Source of the DNA: Octadecabacter sp. B2R22
GTDB lineage: Bacteria; Pseudomonadota; Alphaproteobacteria; Rhodobacterales; Rhodobacteraceae
Direction of reading: 5' to 3'
DNA: 64,000 nt
Assembly (NCBI RefSeq): GCF_018861045.1
Contig: NZ_JAHKQJ010000005.1
Span: 484,802-548,801 of the forward strand
Below are positions 56,135-64,000 of this stretch, in pieces; the first letter of the stretch is position 1, and each line of letters begins with the position of its first letter. The notes under the pieces are model-generated. The model was given only the letters and a program-made list of their open reading frames with translations. It did no database searches and was not told the DNA's origin. The translations under genes were made by a program, and so were the position numbers.

Positions 56135-56166
56135 CTACAATATTATGGCGTTTGAGCCCGCGGGGA

Positions 56167-57093
56167 TTAGCCCAGCTTTTCAGTCAGCTCAGGAACAGCC
56201 TCGAACAGGTCGGCAACAAGACCGAAATCGGCAACCTGAAAGATCGGAGCTTCCTCGTCTTTGTTGATTGCAACGATGACCTTGGAGTCTTTCATACCAG
56301 CAAGGTGCTGGATCGCGCCGGAAATACCGACAGCAACATAAAGATCAGGTGCAACAACTTTGCCTGTTTGGCCAACCTGCCAATCGTTCGGTGCATAACC
56401 AGAATCAACCGCAGCACGAGACGCGCCAACAGCCGCGCCCAGTTTGTCGGCCAGACCTTCGATCAGTTTGAAGTCGTCTTCAGACCCAACGCCACGACCA
56501 CCGGACACAACGACGCCAGCGGACGTAAGCTCGGGGCGGTCAGACTCGGCAACCTTGTCTTCAACCCACTCGGACAGGCCAGTGCCACCCGGAACGGCAA
56601 CCGCTTCAACAGCAGCAGAACCAGACGCCTCGGCGGCGTCAAATGTAGATGTCCGGAAGGTGATAACCTTTTTCGCGTCAGAAGATTTGACCGTCTGGAT
56701 CGCGTTACCTGCATAGATCGGGCGCTCGAATGTGTCGCCGTCAACAACGCCGGACGCATCCGAAATCACCATCACGTCCAACAACGCGGCCACACGTGGC
56801 ATGACGTTTTTGGCGTCTGTCGTTGCAGGGGCAACGATGTGATCATAATCGCCAGCCAATGAGACGATAAGGTCAGCCGTGGCTTCCGCAAGGCGGTGTG
56901 CCAATGCATCGTCCTCAGCCAGCAGAACCTTTGCAGCGCCCAAAGTGGCTGCCTCGTCCGCAGCGGCTTTGGCTGTTGCGCCTGCGCACAGGATCGTCAC
57001 GTCGCCTAACATCTTTGCAGCGGTCATTGCCTTTGCAGTCGCGTCCATATTCAACGCGCCGTCGGTTACTTCAGCAAACAGAAGAACAGCCAT
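56167..57093 (-). CDS. etfA: Electron transfer flavoprotein alpha subunit
   Basis: The 308-residue alpha subunit binds FAD and passes electrons from acyl-CoA dehydrogenases, such as Mcd, to ETF-ubiquinone oxidoreductase. The C-terminal domain has [10 protein letters not shown], the [16 protein letters not shown] block and [10 protein letters not shown], the FAD-binding signature. It starts within the etfB stop (1-bp overlap, TAATG). Confidence 0.97.
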   Translation of the reverse strand: MAVLLFAEVTDGALNMDATAKAMTAAKMLGDVTILCAGATAKAAADEAATLGAAKVLLAEDDALAHRLAEATADLIVSLAGDYDHIVAPATTDAKNVMPRVAALLDVMVISDASGVVDGDTFERPIYAGNAIQTVKSSDAKKVITFRTSTFDAAEASGSAAVEAVAVPGGTGLSEWVEDKVAESDRPELTSAGVVVSGGRGVGSEDDFKLIEGLADKLGAAVGASRAAVDSGYAPNDWQVGQTGKVVAPDLYVAVGISGAIQHLAGMKDSKVIVAINKDEEAPIFQVADFGLVADLFEAVPELTEKLG

Positions 57094-57851
57094 TATACAG
57101 CCCCCGCTTCTTTGAGTTTCTCGATCAATTCATCGACAGAGCCGACGATAATGCCAGCGGCACGGGATTCCGGTTCAACTGTCTTAACGACTTCCAAACG
57201 TGGTGTCGTGTCCACGCCGTAATCCGCAGGTGTCTTTTCATCCAGTGGCTTTTTCTTCGCCTTCATGATGTTTGGTAAAGACGCGTAACGCGGCTCGTTC
57301 AAGCGAAGATCAACAGTCACGATGGCTGGCATCTTGATCTTGATCGTCTGCAGGCCGCCGTCGACTTCACGAGTGACTGTCGCAGTATCGCCATCCACAT
57401 CCAGCTCGGATGCAAATGTACCCTGCGCCCAACCTGTCAAAGCAGCAAGCATTTGGCCGGTGGCATTCATGTCGTTGTCGATCGCCTGCTTGCCAGCAAG
57501 CACAAGACCCGGCTGTTCTTCGTCGATGATCCCCTTAAGGATCTTCGCAACGGCAAGGGGTTCGATATCGTTGTGAACGTCTTCGGACGCTACAACCAAA
57601 ATCGCGCGGTCAGCACCCATCGCCAGCGCGGTGCGCAGGGTTTCTTGGGACTGCTTCACGCCGATGGACACGGCGATGACTTCTTCGGCTTTGCCAGCTT
57701 CTTTCAGACGGATTGCTTCTTCGACAGCAATCTCATCGAAAGGGTTCATGGACATTTTGACATTGGCGAGATCAACACCGCTACCATCCGCTTTAACACG
57801 AACTTTCACGTTATAGTCGATCACGCGTTTGACGGGTACGAGGACCTTCAT
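57093..57851 (-). CDS. etfB: Electron transfer flavoprotein beta subunit
   Basis: The 252-residue beta subunit binds AMP and docks with etfA. The [16 protein letters not shown] start and the [16 protein letters not shown] motif are normal. The ATG at 57851 is used; a few upstream codons are in frame but not conserved in character. The 179-bp gap 57852-58030 contains a TTGACA-type -35 on the minus strand (58006-58001) with a weak -10, a possible promoter of the pair. Confidence 0.97.
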   Translation of the reverse strand: MKVLVPVKRVIDYNVKVRVKADGSGVDLANVKMSMNPFDEIAVEEAIRLKEAGKAEEVIAVSIGVKQSQETLRTALAMGADRAILVVASEDVHNDIEPLAVAKILKGIIDEEQPGLVLAGKQAIDNDMNATGQMLAALTGWAQGTFASELDVDGDTATVTREVDGGLQTIKIKMPAIVTVDLRLNEPRYASLPNIMKAKKKPLDEKTPADYGVDTTPRLEVVKTVEPESRAAGIIVGSVDELIEKLKEAGAV

Positions 57852-58030
57852 CGGCGACTTCTCCAAAAGTGAGCGTTTTCACGCTTCGGTTCAAATTCTT
57901 GTACCCAATACCGCAGTGGGCAAGATGGGAATAGGTCAGAATCGACGCAGGTCGTATTCCTGACGTCGCGTTTGTGAAAAAACGCCCAAAAATTTCACGA
58001 TGTCAAGGCTTCTGAGGTCCTAATTGAACG

Positions 58031-58603
58031 TTATCGATTTGCTCCCGGAACCCAAAGCACATCATCCTTGCCGCCATTATTGGCGATACGGGACGCGGCA
58101 AAGAACCAGTCAGAGAGACGGTTCAGGTATTTAACCGCCGCAGGATTGACCGCTTCTACACCTGACAGCTCAACCGTGAGCCGCTCTGCGCGTCGCGAAA
58201 CTGTTCGGCATTGATGAAGATGTGCCGCCAAAGCAGACCCACCCGGAAGAATGAAGCTCCGTAGGGGTTCCAAGACAGCCGTCATGGCGTCGATTTCTGT
58301 TTCCAGTCGTGTGACTTGGGCGTCCGCCATCCGTAGGGGCGGGTATTCGGCAGTTGCATCGTTTTCCATGTCAGGACGGCACAGGTCAGCCCCAAGATCG
58401 AAAAGATCGTTCTGAATCATCGCCAGTTGCGCATCCATATCGCCGTCCGCATGAAGGCGCGCCAACCCAACGATTGAATTGGTTTCATCAACGGTTCCGT
58501 AGGCGTTCACCCGCTCCGAGTTTTTGGCAACACGGCTGCCATTCCCCAAGGCGGTCTCACCGGAATCGCCAGTCTTCGTGTAAATCTTGTTCAGAACGAC
58601 CAT
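58031..58603 (-). CDS. Cob(I)alamin adenosyltransferase, PduO type
   Basis: A 190-residue ATP:cob(I)alamin adenosyltransferase of the PduO family, with the N-terminal YTKTGDSGETALGNG ATP-binding loop and a helical bundle ending NRLSDWFFAASR. It is unrelated in fold to CobO (291-899). It would supply AdoCbl to mutases such as methylmalonyl-CoA mutase. It is followed by a twin-helix gene after 3 bp upstream in the same direction. Confidence 0.94.
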   Translation of the reverse strand: MVVLNKIYTKTGDSGETALGNGSRVAKNSERVNAYGTVDETNSIVGLARLHADGDMDAQLAMIQNDLFDLGADLCRPDMENDATAEYPPLRMADAQVTRLETEIDAMTAVLEPLRSFILPGGSALAAHLHQCRTVSRRAERLTVELSGVEAVNPAAVKYLNRLSDWFFAASRIANNGGKDDVLWVPGANR

Positions 58604-58606
58604 CGA

Positions 58607-58807
58607 TCAGCTCCCTTTACTTTTGAAGTAGGCAAAGGCCACGATAAGAACCACGGCGACGAACTGTGCTGCAATGCGAAGCTGCATGATTTTGTTGGAT
58701 CGTTTGCCGTCGCCGCCTGCCTGAAACGTCGACAGCCCCCACGCAAGGATCACAGCCACCAGAAGGCAGGCCGCAATAATAACGTAAAAGAATGGATCGT
58801 TGACCAT
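58607..58807 (-). CDS. Twin transmembrane helix small protein
   Basis: A 66-residue protein with two helices (about 6-26 and 43-61) joined by a short charged loop, matching the HIG1-like twin transmembrane family of alphaproteobacteria. Such proteins are linked to respiratory complexes, but the role here is not established. It lies 3 bp before the adenosyltransferase gene and is probably cotranscribed with it. Confidence 0.82.
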   Translation of the reverse strand: MVNDPFFYVIIAACLLVAVILAWGLSTFQAGGDGKRSNKIMQLRIAAQFVAVVLIVAFAYFKSKGS

Positions 58808-58865
58808 GGTCTTACTCCTCTTGGGTACGCCAGACAGCTAACATCTGCGCGGCGAAAGGGAAGGG

Positions 58866-59693
58866 TCAGCCTTTGCGAAGAACCCAGTCAAGCGCGCGCG
58901 TCGGCAGGATTCGCCTGAAAAACCCCATCAAATAGGTCGGGGTTGTGACGTAATATCGCGGTTTCGGGTTCGGATGTGTGACGGCGGTAAGCAGTTTGGC
59001 CGTCACGGCAGACGCCGGAAGCTCGAATTTATCAGGCCCGCTATCCTGATAAAGGCGTTTGCGGAGGGTGGATTCGTACTGCGCCCGTCGGGGTGAGTTT
59101 TCCCAGTCGATCCACTTTTCAAAATGCGGAATGGACTTTTTGCGAATGTCAGACGTAACGGGACCCGTGTTCATCGTCACGATCTTGATCTCCGTGTCCG
59201 CCATCTCAAGGCGCAATGTGTCGGTCAGGCCTTCAAGGGCAAACTTCGTCGCGTTGTAGGCGGACCGCCAACGCATCGCCACAAGGCCGAGCACGGAGGA
59301 GTGATTGACGATCCGTCCATGCCCTTGCGCGCGCATCACCGGAATGACCCGAGTGGTCAGATCGTGGACACCGAACACATTCGTCTCAAAGTTCGCCCGC
59401 AGCGCGTCGCGTGGCAAATCCTCGGCTGCACCAGGGGTTCCAAACCCACCGTTGTTGAACAGCGCATCCAACGTTCCGCCAGTAGCCGCTAATACTTCAG
59501 CAAGGCCGGATTCCAAAGTTGCGGTGTCGTTGTAATCTAACAGGGGGCTTTCAAAGCCTTCCGCGATCAGGCGGTCACAGTCGGCCTGTCGACGGCACGA
59601 CGCAAAAACACGCCAACCCGCGTCGCGCATCCCGTGCGCCGCATCATACCCGATGCCGGATGAACAGCCGGTGATAAGAATGGATTTTTTCAT
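58866..59693 (-). CDS. SDR-family oxidoreductase
   Basis: A 275-residue short-chain dehydrogenase with the N-terminal dinucleotide motif TGCSSGIG (8-15), the NNGGFG block and the catalytic YNATK. The substrate is unknown. The ATG at 59693 gives the usual KKSILITG start; a longer frame runs into the gap. It is cytosolic, with no sign of a membrane anchor apart from a hydrophobic C-terminal stretch. Confidence 0.88.
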   Translation of the reverse strand: MKKSILITGCSSGIGYDAAHGMRDAGWRVFASCRRQADCDRLIAEGFESPLLDYNDTATLESGLAEVLAATGGTLDALFNNGGFGTPGAAEDLPRDALRANFETNVFGVHDLTTRVIPVMRAQGHGRIVNHSSVLGLVAMRWRSAYNATKFALEGLTDTLRLEMADTEIKIVTMNTGPVTSDIRKKSIPHFEKWIDWENSPRRAQYESTLRKRLYQDSGPDKFELPASAVTAKLLTAVTHPNPKPRYYVTTPTYLMGFFRRILPTRALDWVLRKG

Positions 59694-59728
59694 GCTGACG
59701 TCATGCCTTGTGCCGACGTCATCAGCAA

Positions 59729-60223
59729 TTAGATTTTTGGCTCGGTCAGGAGGCGTGCTGCCATCCAACCTTCGATACCACGATCAACCGTGGCGACATT
59801 TGCCCAACCATCCGCGTTCACATTTAGAACTTCTAGTTCGGTGCCGGGGTTCAATGTTGTGATGACTTCAAAGTCCGTTCCAGGCCCCATACGCATGTTC
59901 ACGCGTGACCCCATGACTTCTCGGATGTCGAGTTTTGGCGCAACAACGGGCGCTGCGGCAAGAACCACGACGGCCTCGTCACTCTCGGTGACGTCCACGT
60001 TGGCAGCAACGGCTTCGTTAACGTCATCTGATGACACGATGTTAGATGTGGACAGAGCCAACAAAGTCGGGCTGCTGGCGCGTGTAACGATTTCTGGCGC
60101 TTGATCTTCTTGGATCACAACGGCTGCGGTTACGGTTTCAACCGGTACAAAGTCCGATCCACCGGACATTTCGTAATAAGCCCAGCCCATAAAACCAAAC
60201 GTCAGCAACACATAACTTTTCAT
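59729..60223 (-). CDS. SH3-domain exported protein
   Basis: A 164-residue protein with an N-terminal hydrophobic segment (about 3-20), a long Ala/Val-rich linker and a C-terminal bacterial SH3 domain (about 105-160, GSRVNMRMGPGTDFEVI and GWMAARLL). Such proteins bind peptidoglycan or other ligands in the envelope; the target is unknown. The ATG at 60223 is used. It is divergent from parC across a 164-bp gap with no clear site. Confidence 0.85.
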   Translation of the reverse strand: MKSYVLLTFGFMGWAYYEMSGGSDFVPVETVTAAVVIQEDQAPEIVTRASSPTLLALSTSNIVSSDDVNEAVAANVDVTESDEAVVVLAAAPVVAPKLDIREVMGSRVNMRMGPGTDFEVITTLNPGTELEVLNVNADGWANVATVDRGIEGWMAARLLTEPKI

Positions 60224-60387
60224 AATAGAACCCCCCAGAGATTCATCAGTACCATTCACTGAAGACAGGTTAACAAATTCGTGACGGATTCGTCAGGGGC
60301 TTATTTAGGGATTCTGCGGGGAAAAATTCCGCAACCGCGTCTTAATTCATCGTTGTCGCGCATATGCGGCTTAGATACACACGATCC

Positions 60388-62796
60388 ATGAGCGATGACA
60401 CGATAGACCCAAAGATGAACCCGACCGAAACCCTGCGCCGTGCGCTGGGTGAGAGGTATCTAACCTACGCGCTGTCCACGATTATGCACCGCGCGCTGCC
60501 GGATGCACGTGATGGGCTAAAGCCCGTTCACCGTCGAATCCTATATGCGATGTCGCGGCTAAAGCTGTCTCCGAAGGGCGGTTTCCTGAAGTCTGCCAAG
60601 ATCAGTGGCGACACGATGGGGGACTTCCACCCGCACGGTGATGCGGCGATTTACGACGCGATGGCACGTTTGGCGCAGGACTTTAACGTGCGCTATCCAC
60701 TGGTTGATGGCCAAGGTAACTTTGGCAACATCGACGGCGATAACCCTGCGGCCGCGCGATATACAGAAGCACGGATGACAGCTGCCGCCGAAGCGATGCT
60801 TGAGGGCCTTGGCGAAAACGTTGTCGATTTTCGCCCTAACTATGATGGTCGCCTTGAAGAGCCTTCCGTTCTGCCCGCGACCTTCCCGAACCTCTTGGCG
60901 AATGGGTCAAGCGGGATCGCTGTGGGGATGGCGACGAACATCCCGCCCCATAACCTCGAAGAACTCATTGGCGCGTGTTTGCATCTTATCAAAGCGCCGA
61001 ATGCGCGGGATGAAACGCTGCTCGAATACATTCCGGGCCCTGATTTCCCAACAGGCGGCGTCATTGTCGAACCCAAAGAAAACATCGCCGAAGCCTACCG
61101 TACTGGCAAAGGCGGCTTCCGCCTGCGGTGTAAGTACGAGGTAGAGGACGTGGGCCGTGGGCAGTGGCAGGTCATCGTCACCGAGATTCCCTATCAGGTG
61201 CAAAAATCCAAGCTGATCGAAAAACTGGCTGAAGTTATTCAGACCAAGAAGATTCCGATCCTAGCAGACGTGCGCGATGAATCTGCCGATGACATTCGCA
61301 TCGTTCTGGAACCGAAATCCAAGAACGTCGACGTCGAAGTCCTTATGGGCATGCTTTACCGCAATTCCGATCTGGAAACGCGGTTTAGCCTAAACATGAA
61401 CGTGCTGATTGACGGCCTGACGCCTAAGGTCTGTAGTCTCAAAGAAGTGCTGCGTGCGTTCCTTGATCACCGTCGCGATGTGTTGATCCGCCGCTCTCGC
61501 TACCGTGTCGCCAAGATCGACAACCGGCTCGAGGTTCTGTCCGGCCTGATCACCGCATTCCTGAACCTTGACCGCGTGATCGACATCATCCGCTATGACG
61601 ACGACCCCAAGGCGGCCTTGATGTATGAAGATTGGAGCACCGCACACCAATCAACGATCCCGCGCGCCATGACAGAAGCCGACTATAAATCACCGCTTGC
61701 GGGTGTTGATGTGTCCAGCCTGTCTTTGCTTGTCGACGAAGATGCGATCGCCCCGACATGGGCCGAAGACAGCGAACGTAAAGTTCCGTCGTCATATGCG
61801 GGTCGTGAAAATGGTCTGTCTGACGTTCAAGCCGAAGCCATCCTTAACATGCGTCTGCGCAGCTTGCGCCGCCTTGAGGAAGAAGCGCTCGTTAAAGAAC
61901 GGGACGAGTTGATGCTTGAGCGCGCTGGGCTAGAGGACTTGCTAGACAGCGAAGACCTGCAGTGGAAATCCATTGCCGAACAACTGCGTGAAACCCGCAA
62001 ATTGTTCGGGTCCGGTGTAGAAGGTGGGGCACGCCGCACGACCTTCGCTGAAGCTGGCGAAGTCGAGGACGTTCCACTTGAGGCGATGATCGACAAAGAA
62101 CCGATCACGGTCGTCTGTTCCAAGATGGGTTGGATTCGCGCAATGACAGGACACATCGATCTGTCCCGCGAGCTGAAATTCAAAGACGGCGACGAGGGCC
62201 GCTTTATCTTCCACGCCCAAACCACCGACCGTTTGCTGGTGTTCGGCAGCAACGGGCGGTTCTATACGCTTGGCGCATCCACGCTTCCGGGTGGGCGCGG
62301 CATGGGCGAACCGTTGCGTTTGATGGTGGATCTGCCGAATGAGGCTGAAATCACGGCGCTGTTCATTCATCAGCCGGGTAATAAGCTTTTGGTGGCGTCT
62401 TCCGCAGGTGATGGTTTCGTCGTGCCTGAAAATGACGTGATCGCACAGACGCGTGCAGGCAAACAGGTCTTGAACGTCAAGGGCGACGTGCGGGCCAAAG
62501 TCTGTTCAACGGTAAATGGTGATCACGTTGCTTGCGTCGGTGAAAACCGCAAAGTTCTGTTGTTCCCGCTGGAAGAGCTGCCTGAAATGGGCCGCGGCAA
62601 AGGTGTCCGTCTTCAGAAATACAAAGACGGCGGATTGTCAGACGCGACCACGTTCACTCTCGAGCAAGGTCTCAGCTGGCTCGACCCAGCAGGGCGCACC
62701 CGCACCGAAACCGAATTGGCCGAGTGGACCGCAAAACGCGCAGGCACGGGCCGTATGGCACCGCGTGGTTTCCCAAGGGACAACACGTTTACATAA
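60388..62796 (+). CDS. parC: DNA topoisomerase IV subunit A
   Basis: ParC cuts and rejoins DNA during decatenation of sister chromosomes, with ParE. The 802-residue protein has the catalytic Tyr125 in AARYTEARM, the N-terminal DGLKPVHRRILYAM block, and a C-terminal beta-propeller (about 510-800). The ATG at 60388 gives the usual MSDDTID start; an earlier in-frame ATG (60364) is possible. ParC rather than GyrA is supported by length and by the absence of a GyrA box. Confidence 0.94.
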   Translation: MSDDTIDPKMNPTETLRRALGERYLTYALSTIMHRALPDARDGLKPVHRRILYAMSRLKLSPKGGFLKSAKISGDTMGDFHPHGDAAIYDAMARLAQDFNVRYPLVDGQGNFGNIDGDNPAAARYTEARMTAAAEAMLEGLGENVVDFRPNYDGRLEEPSVLPATFPNLLANGSSGIAVGMATNIPPHNLEELIGACLHLIKAPNARDETLLEYIPGPDFPTGGVIVEPKENIAEAYRTGKGGFRLRCKYEVEDVGRGQWQVIVTEIPYQVQKSKLIEKLAEVIQTKKIPILADVRDESADDIRIVLEPKSKNVDVEVLMGMLYRNSDLETRFSLNMNVLIDGLTPKVCSLKEVLRAFLDHRRDVLIRRSRYRVAKIDNRLEVLSGLITAFLNLDRVIDIIRYDDDPKAALMYEDWSTAHQSTIPRAMTEADYKSPLAGVDVSSLSLLVDEDAIAPTWAEDSERKVPSSYAGRENGLSDVQAEAILNMRLRSLRRLEEEALVKERDELMLERAGLEDLLDSEDLQWKSIAEQLRETRKLFGSGVEGGARRTTFAEAGEVEDVPLEAMIDKEPITVVCSKMGWIRAMTGHIDLSRELKFKDGDEGRFIFHAQTTDRLLVFGSNGRFYTLGASTLPGGRGMGEPLRLMVDLPNEAEITALFIHQPGNKLLVASSAGDGFVVPENDVIAQTRAGKQVLNVKGDVRAKVCSTVNGDHVACVGENRKVLLFPLEELPEMGRGKGVRLQKYKDGGLSDATTFTLEQGLSWLDPAGRTRTETELAEWTAKRAGTGRMAPRGFPRDNTFT

Positions 62797-62893
62797 GCGG
62801 ATCACCGGCAGGGCTGTCTTGAACGCCTTTTGCATTTGATTGCGAGGGCGCGGGCCTTAGGTTAGGCATAGGCGAGCAACTAAAGGGAATGGC

Positions 62894-63541
62894 ATGCGGA
62901 TTTTTGTGGCTTTGATAGGGCTGATTGTTTTGACAGCCTGCGGTGGTATTCGTGACGACCTGACTGAAACGCCCGATCCAATCGGGACCTTTCGCCTTGG
63001 CCACAACATTGCCGTCGTAAATGAACCTGTGCTTGGCCCGTTTTCGCGCACGATCACGGACGATGAATGGCAGGCGGCCATGGTTGCTGCCGTTGATGAT
63101 CGTTTCGGTGAGGCGCGCTATTTTGGTGATAAATACTTCCACATCGGCGTCGCCGTAGAAGCCTATGTCTTGGCCTATCCAGGTGTGCCGCTGGTCTATT
63201 CGCCCAAATCCGTCCTGATTTTTTCTGTGAATTTCTTTGAGGATTCCACCCAGACAAAACTCAATGACGAAGCCATCCAGATCACGGTGTTTGAACCGTG
63301 CTGCACGATTCCTCTGCTTGGGTCCGGCTTTACGCGGGACGCAGAGGAGCAGATGGAAGGTCTGTCATTCAACGCAGCCCGCGCAATCGAACGCACCATG
63401 CGCGAAAATGCGGATTGGTTCGGTGGCGTGCCTGAGGTTCTGGAAGAGGACGCAACGATCATCCAAGGCAACGTGCTTGAGGACAACCCAGAGCTCATCG
63501 CACCAGAACAAGAACCACCCGCCGATTTGGTCGTGAATTAG
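62894..63541 (+). CDS. Hypothetical lipoprotein
   Basis: A 215-residue protein with a lipobox LTAC (residues 13-16), so it should be lipid-anchored in the envelope. The mature part has no recognised domain; a CC pair lies near 134. The C-terminus is acidic. The ATG at 62894 follows AAAGGGA. The function is unknown. Confidence 0.78.
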   Translation: MRIFVALIGLIVLTACGGIRDDLTETPDPIGTFRLGHNIAVVNEPVLGPFSRTITDDEWQAAMVAAVDDRFGEARYFGDKYFHIGVAVEAYVLAYPGVPLVYSPKSVLIFSVNFFEDSTQTKLNDEAIQITVFEPCCTIPLLGSGFTRDAEEQMEGLSFNAARAIERTMRENADWFGGVPEVLEEDATIIQGNVLEDNPELIAPEQEPPADLVVN

Positions 63542-63606
63542 GCCGCTTTGTAACTCACTCTTGATTTCCCCGTCATTCCGAATTACATCGCCCGCGATGT
63601 TGAACA

Positions 63607-63624
63607 GGGCACGCAAATGTGCCC
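63607..63624 (+). other. Hairpin upstream of tuf
   Basis: GGGCAC-GCAAAT-GTGCCC forms a 6-bp stem with a 6-base loop, ending 23 bp before the tuf ATG in the 106-bp gap after the lipoprotein gene. It lacks a U tract. It may be an RNA processing or leader element; its role is unknown. Confidence 0.35.
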
Positions 63625-63647
63625 CCGAATGACAAGGCGCCTAGATC

Positions 63648-64000
63648 ATGGCTAAGGAAAAGTTTGAACGTAATAAACCGCACGTTAACATCGGCACAAT
63701 CGGCCACGTTGACCACGGCAAGACGACACTGACAGCGGCGATCACCAAGTATTTCGGTGACTTCCAGGCGTACGACCAGATTGACGGCGCGCCAGAAGAA
63801 AAAGCACGTGGTATCACGATTTCCACTGCGCACGTTGAGTACGAAACAGAAGCACGTCACTACGCGCACGTTGACTGCCCAGGCCACGCTGACTACGTCA
63901 AAAACATGATCACTGGTGCTGCTCAGATGGACGGCGCGATCTTGGTTGTGAACGCAGCAGACGGCCCAATGCCACAGACACGCGAGCACATCCTGCTTGG
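63648..64000 (+). CDS. tuf: Elongation factor Tu (partial, C-terminus outside window)
   Basis: EF-Tu brings aminoacyl-tRNA to the ribosome as a GTPase. The first 117 or so residues show G1 GHVDHGKT at 19-26, the switch I region ARGITIST, and G3 DCPGHADY. The protein runs out of the window after EHILLG. No tRNA gene is visible next to it on this side. Confidence 0.97.
   Translation, partial: MAKEKFERNKPHVNIGTIGHVDHGKTTLTAAITKYFGDFQAYDQIDGAPEEKARGITISTAHVEYETEARHYAHVDCPGHADYVKNMITGAAQMDGAILVVNAADGPMPQTREHILL

Noticed and set aside
63542..63647. tRNA gene upstream of tuf
   Set aside because: No cloverleaf or T-loop consensus is visible in the 106-bp gap.
1..64000. Mobile element, prophage or CRISPR array
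   Set aside because: No transposase, integrase, phage structural gene or regularly spaced repeat is seen, and all genes have orderly housekeeping or biosynthetic neighbours.

Overview
The window looks like chromosomal DNA of an alphaproteobacterium of the order Rhodobacterales (Roseobacter group). The evidence is the set of genes and neighbours: ethylmalonyl-CoA pathway methylsuccinyl-CoA dehydrogenase, ChvI/ChvG beside pckA with a short HPr kinase and a regulatory PTS pair, tandem peptide deformylases before fmt, the rpoZ-rsh-pdxJ-acpS-lepB-rnc-era-recO block, DUF6473, and extensive aerobic-type cobalamin genes. Genes are densely packed, often with 1-8 bp overlaps. I see no insertion sequence, prophage, CRISPR array, rRNA or tRNA. 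The window opens inside bluB (minus strand) and ends inside tuf (plus strand).

Layout. 1-9179: a minus-strand cobalamin and cobalt block. A complete cobalamin riboswitch (8747-8943) leads into a HupE/UreJ metal permease, CobW, a GNAT acetyltransferase and cobN. A probable FNR/DNR-controlled membrane protein with its own terminator follows, then cobO and the start of bluB. 9180-12635: smc. 12632-15163: a hypothetical protein, a glycosyltransferase and a lytic transglycosylase. 15203-17515: cbiB, cobC and a DUF1636 protein. 17580-18560: a glutathionyl-hydroquinone reductase-like GST. 18846-25430: a second, plus-strand cobalamin operon (small His-rich membrane protein, cbiX, cobH, cobL, cobI, cbiG-cobJ fusion, cobM). 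Its leader has no recognisable cobalamin riboswitch but holds a compact nested-stem RNA candidate. 25514-31548: PatB-like lyase, three def paralogues with fmt, rnhA, a methyltransferase and ispH. 31718-32842: a cytochrome c and an NYN-domain protein. 32959-42697: a housekeeping run from folK to recO. 42694-46913: small envelope proteins, methylsuccinyl-CoA dehydrogenase, a TauE/SafE permease and DUF3859. 46923-54281: pckA divergent from chvI-chvG-hprK-rapZ-EIIA-HPr and an acyltransferase. 54278-60223: hbdA, DUF6473, etfA/etfB, PduO-type adenosyltransferase, small proteins and an SDR. 60388-64000: parC, a lipoprotein and tuf.

How the genes work together. Two oppositely oriented operons and several scattered genes cover cobalt uptake and handling (HupE, CobW, CbiX), corrin-ring methylation and rearrangement (CobI, CbiG-CobJ, CobM, CobL, CobH), late cobalt insertion (CobN), adenosylation (CobO and a PduO-type enzyme), side-chain attachment (CbiB, CobC) and lower-ligand synthesis (BluB). 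Mcd, HbdA, EtfAB and PckA point to acetyl-CoA and C4 metabolism, a route that itself uses B12-dependent mutases. The most unusual observations are the unclassified structured leader of the second cob operon, the third deformylase paralogue that has lost both the metal-binding Cys and the catalytic Glu, the exported His-rich microprotein heading the cbiX operon, and an exact pair of 10-bp direct repeats flanking a -10-like element in front of pckA.
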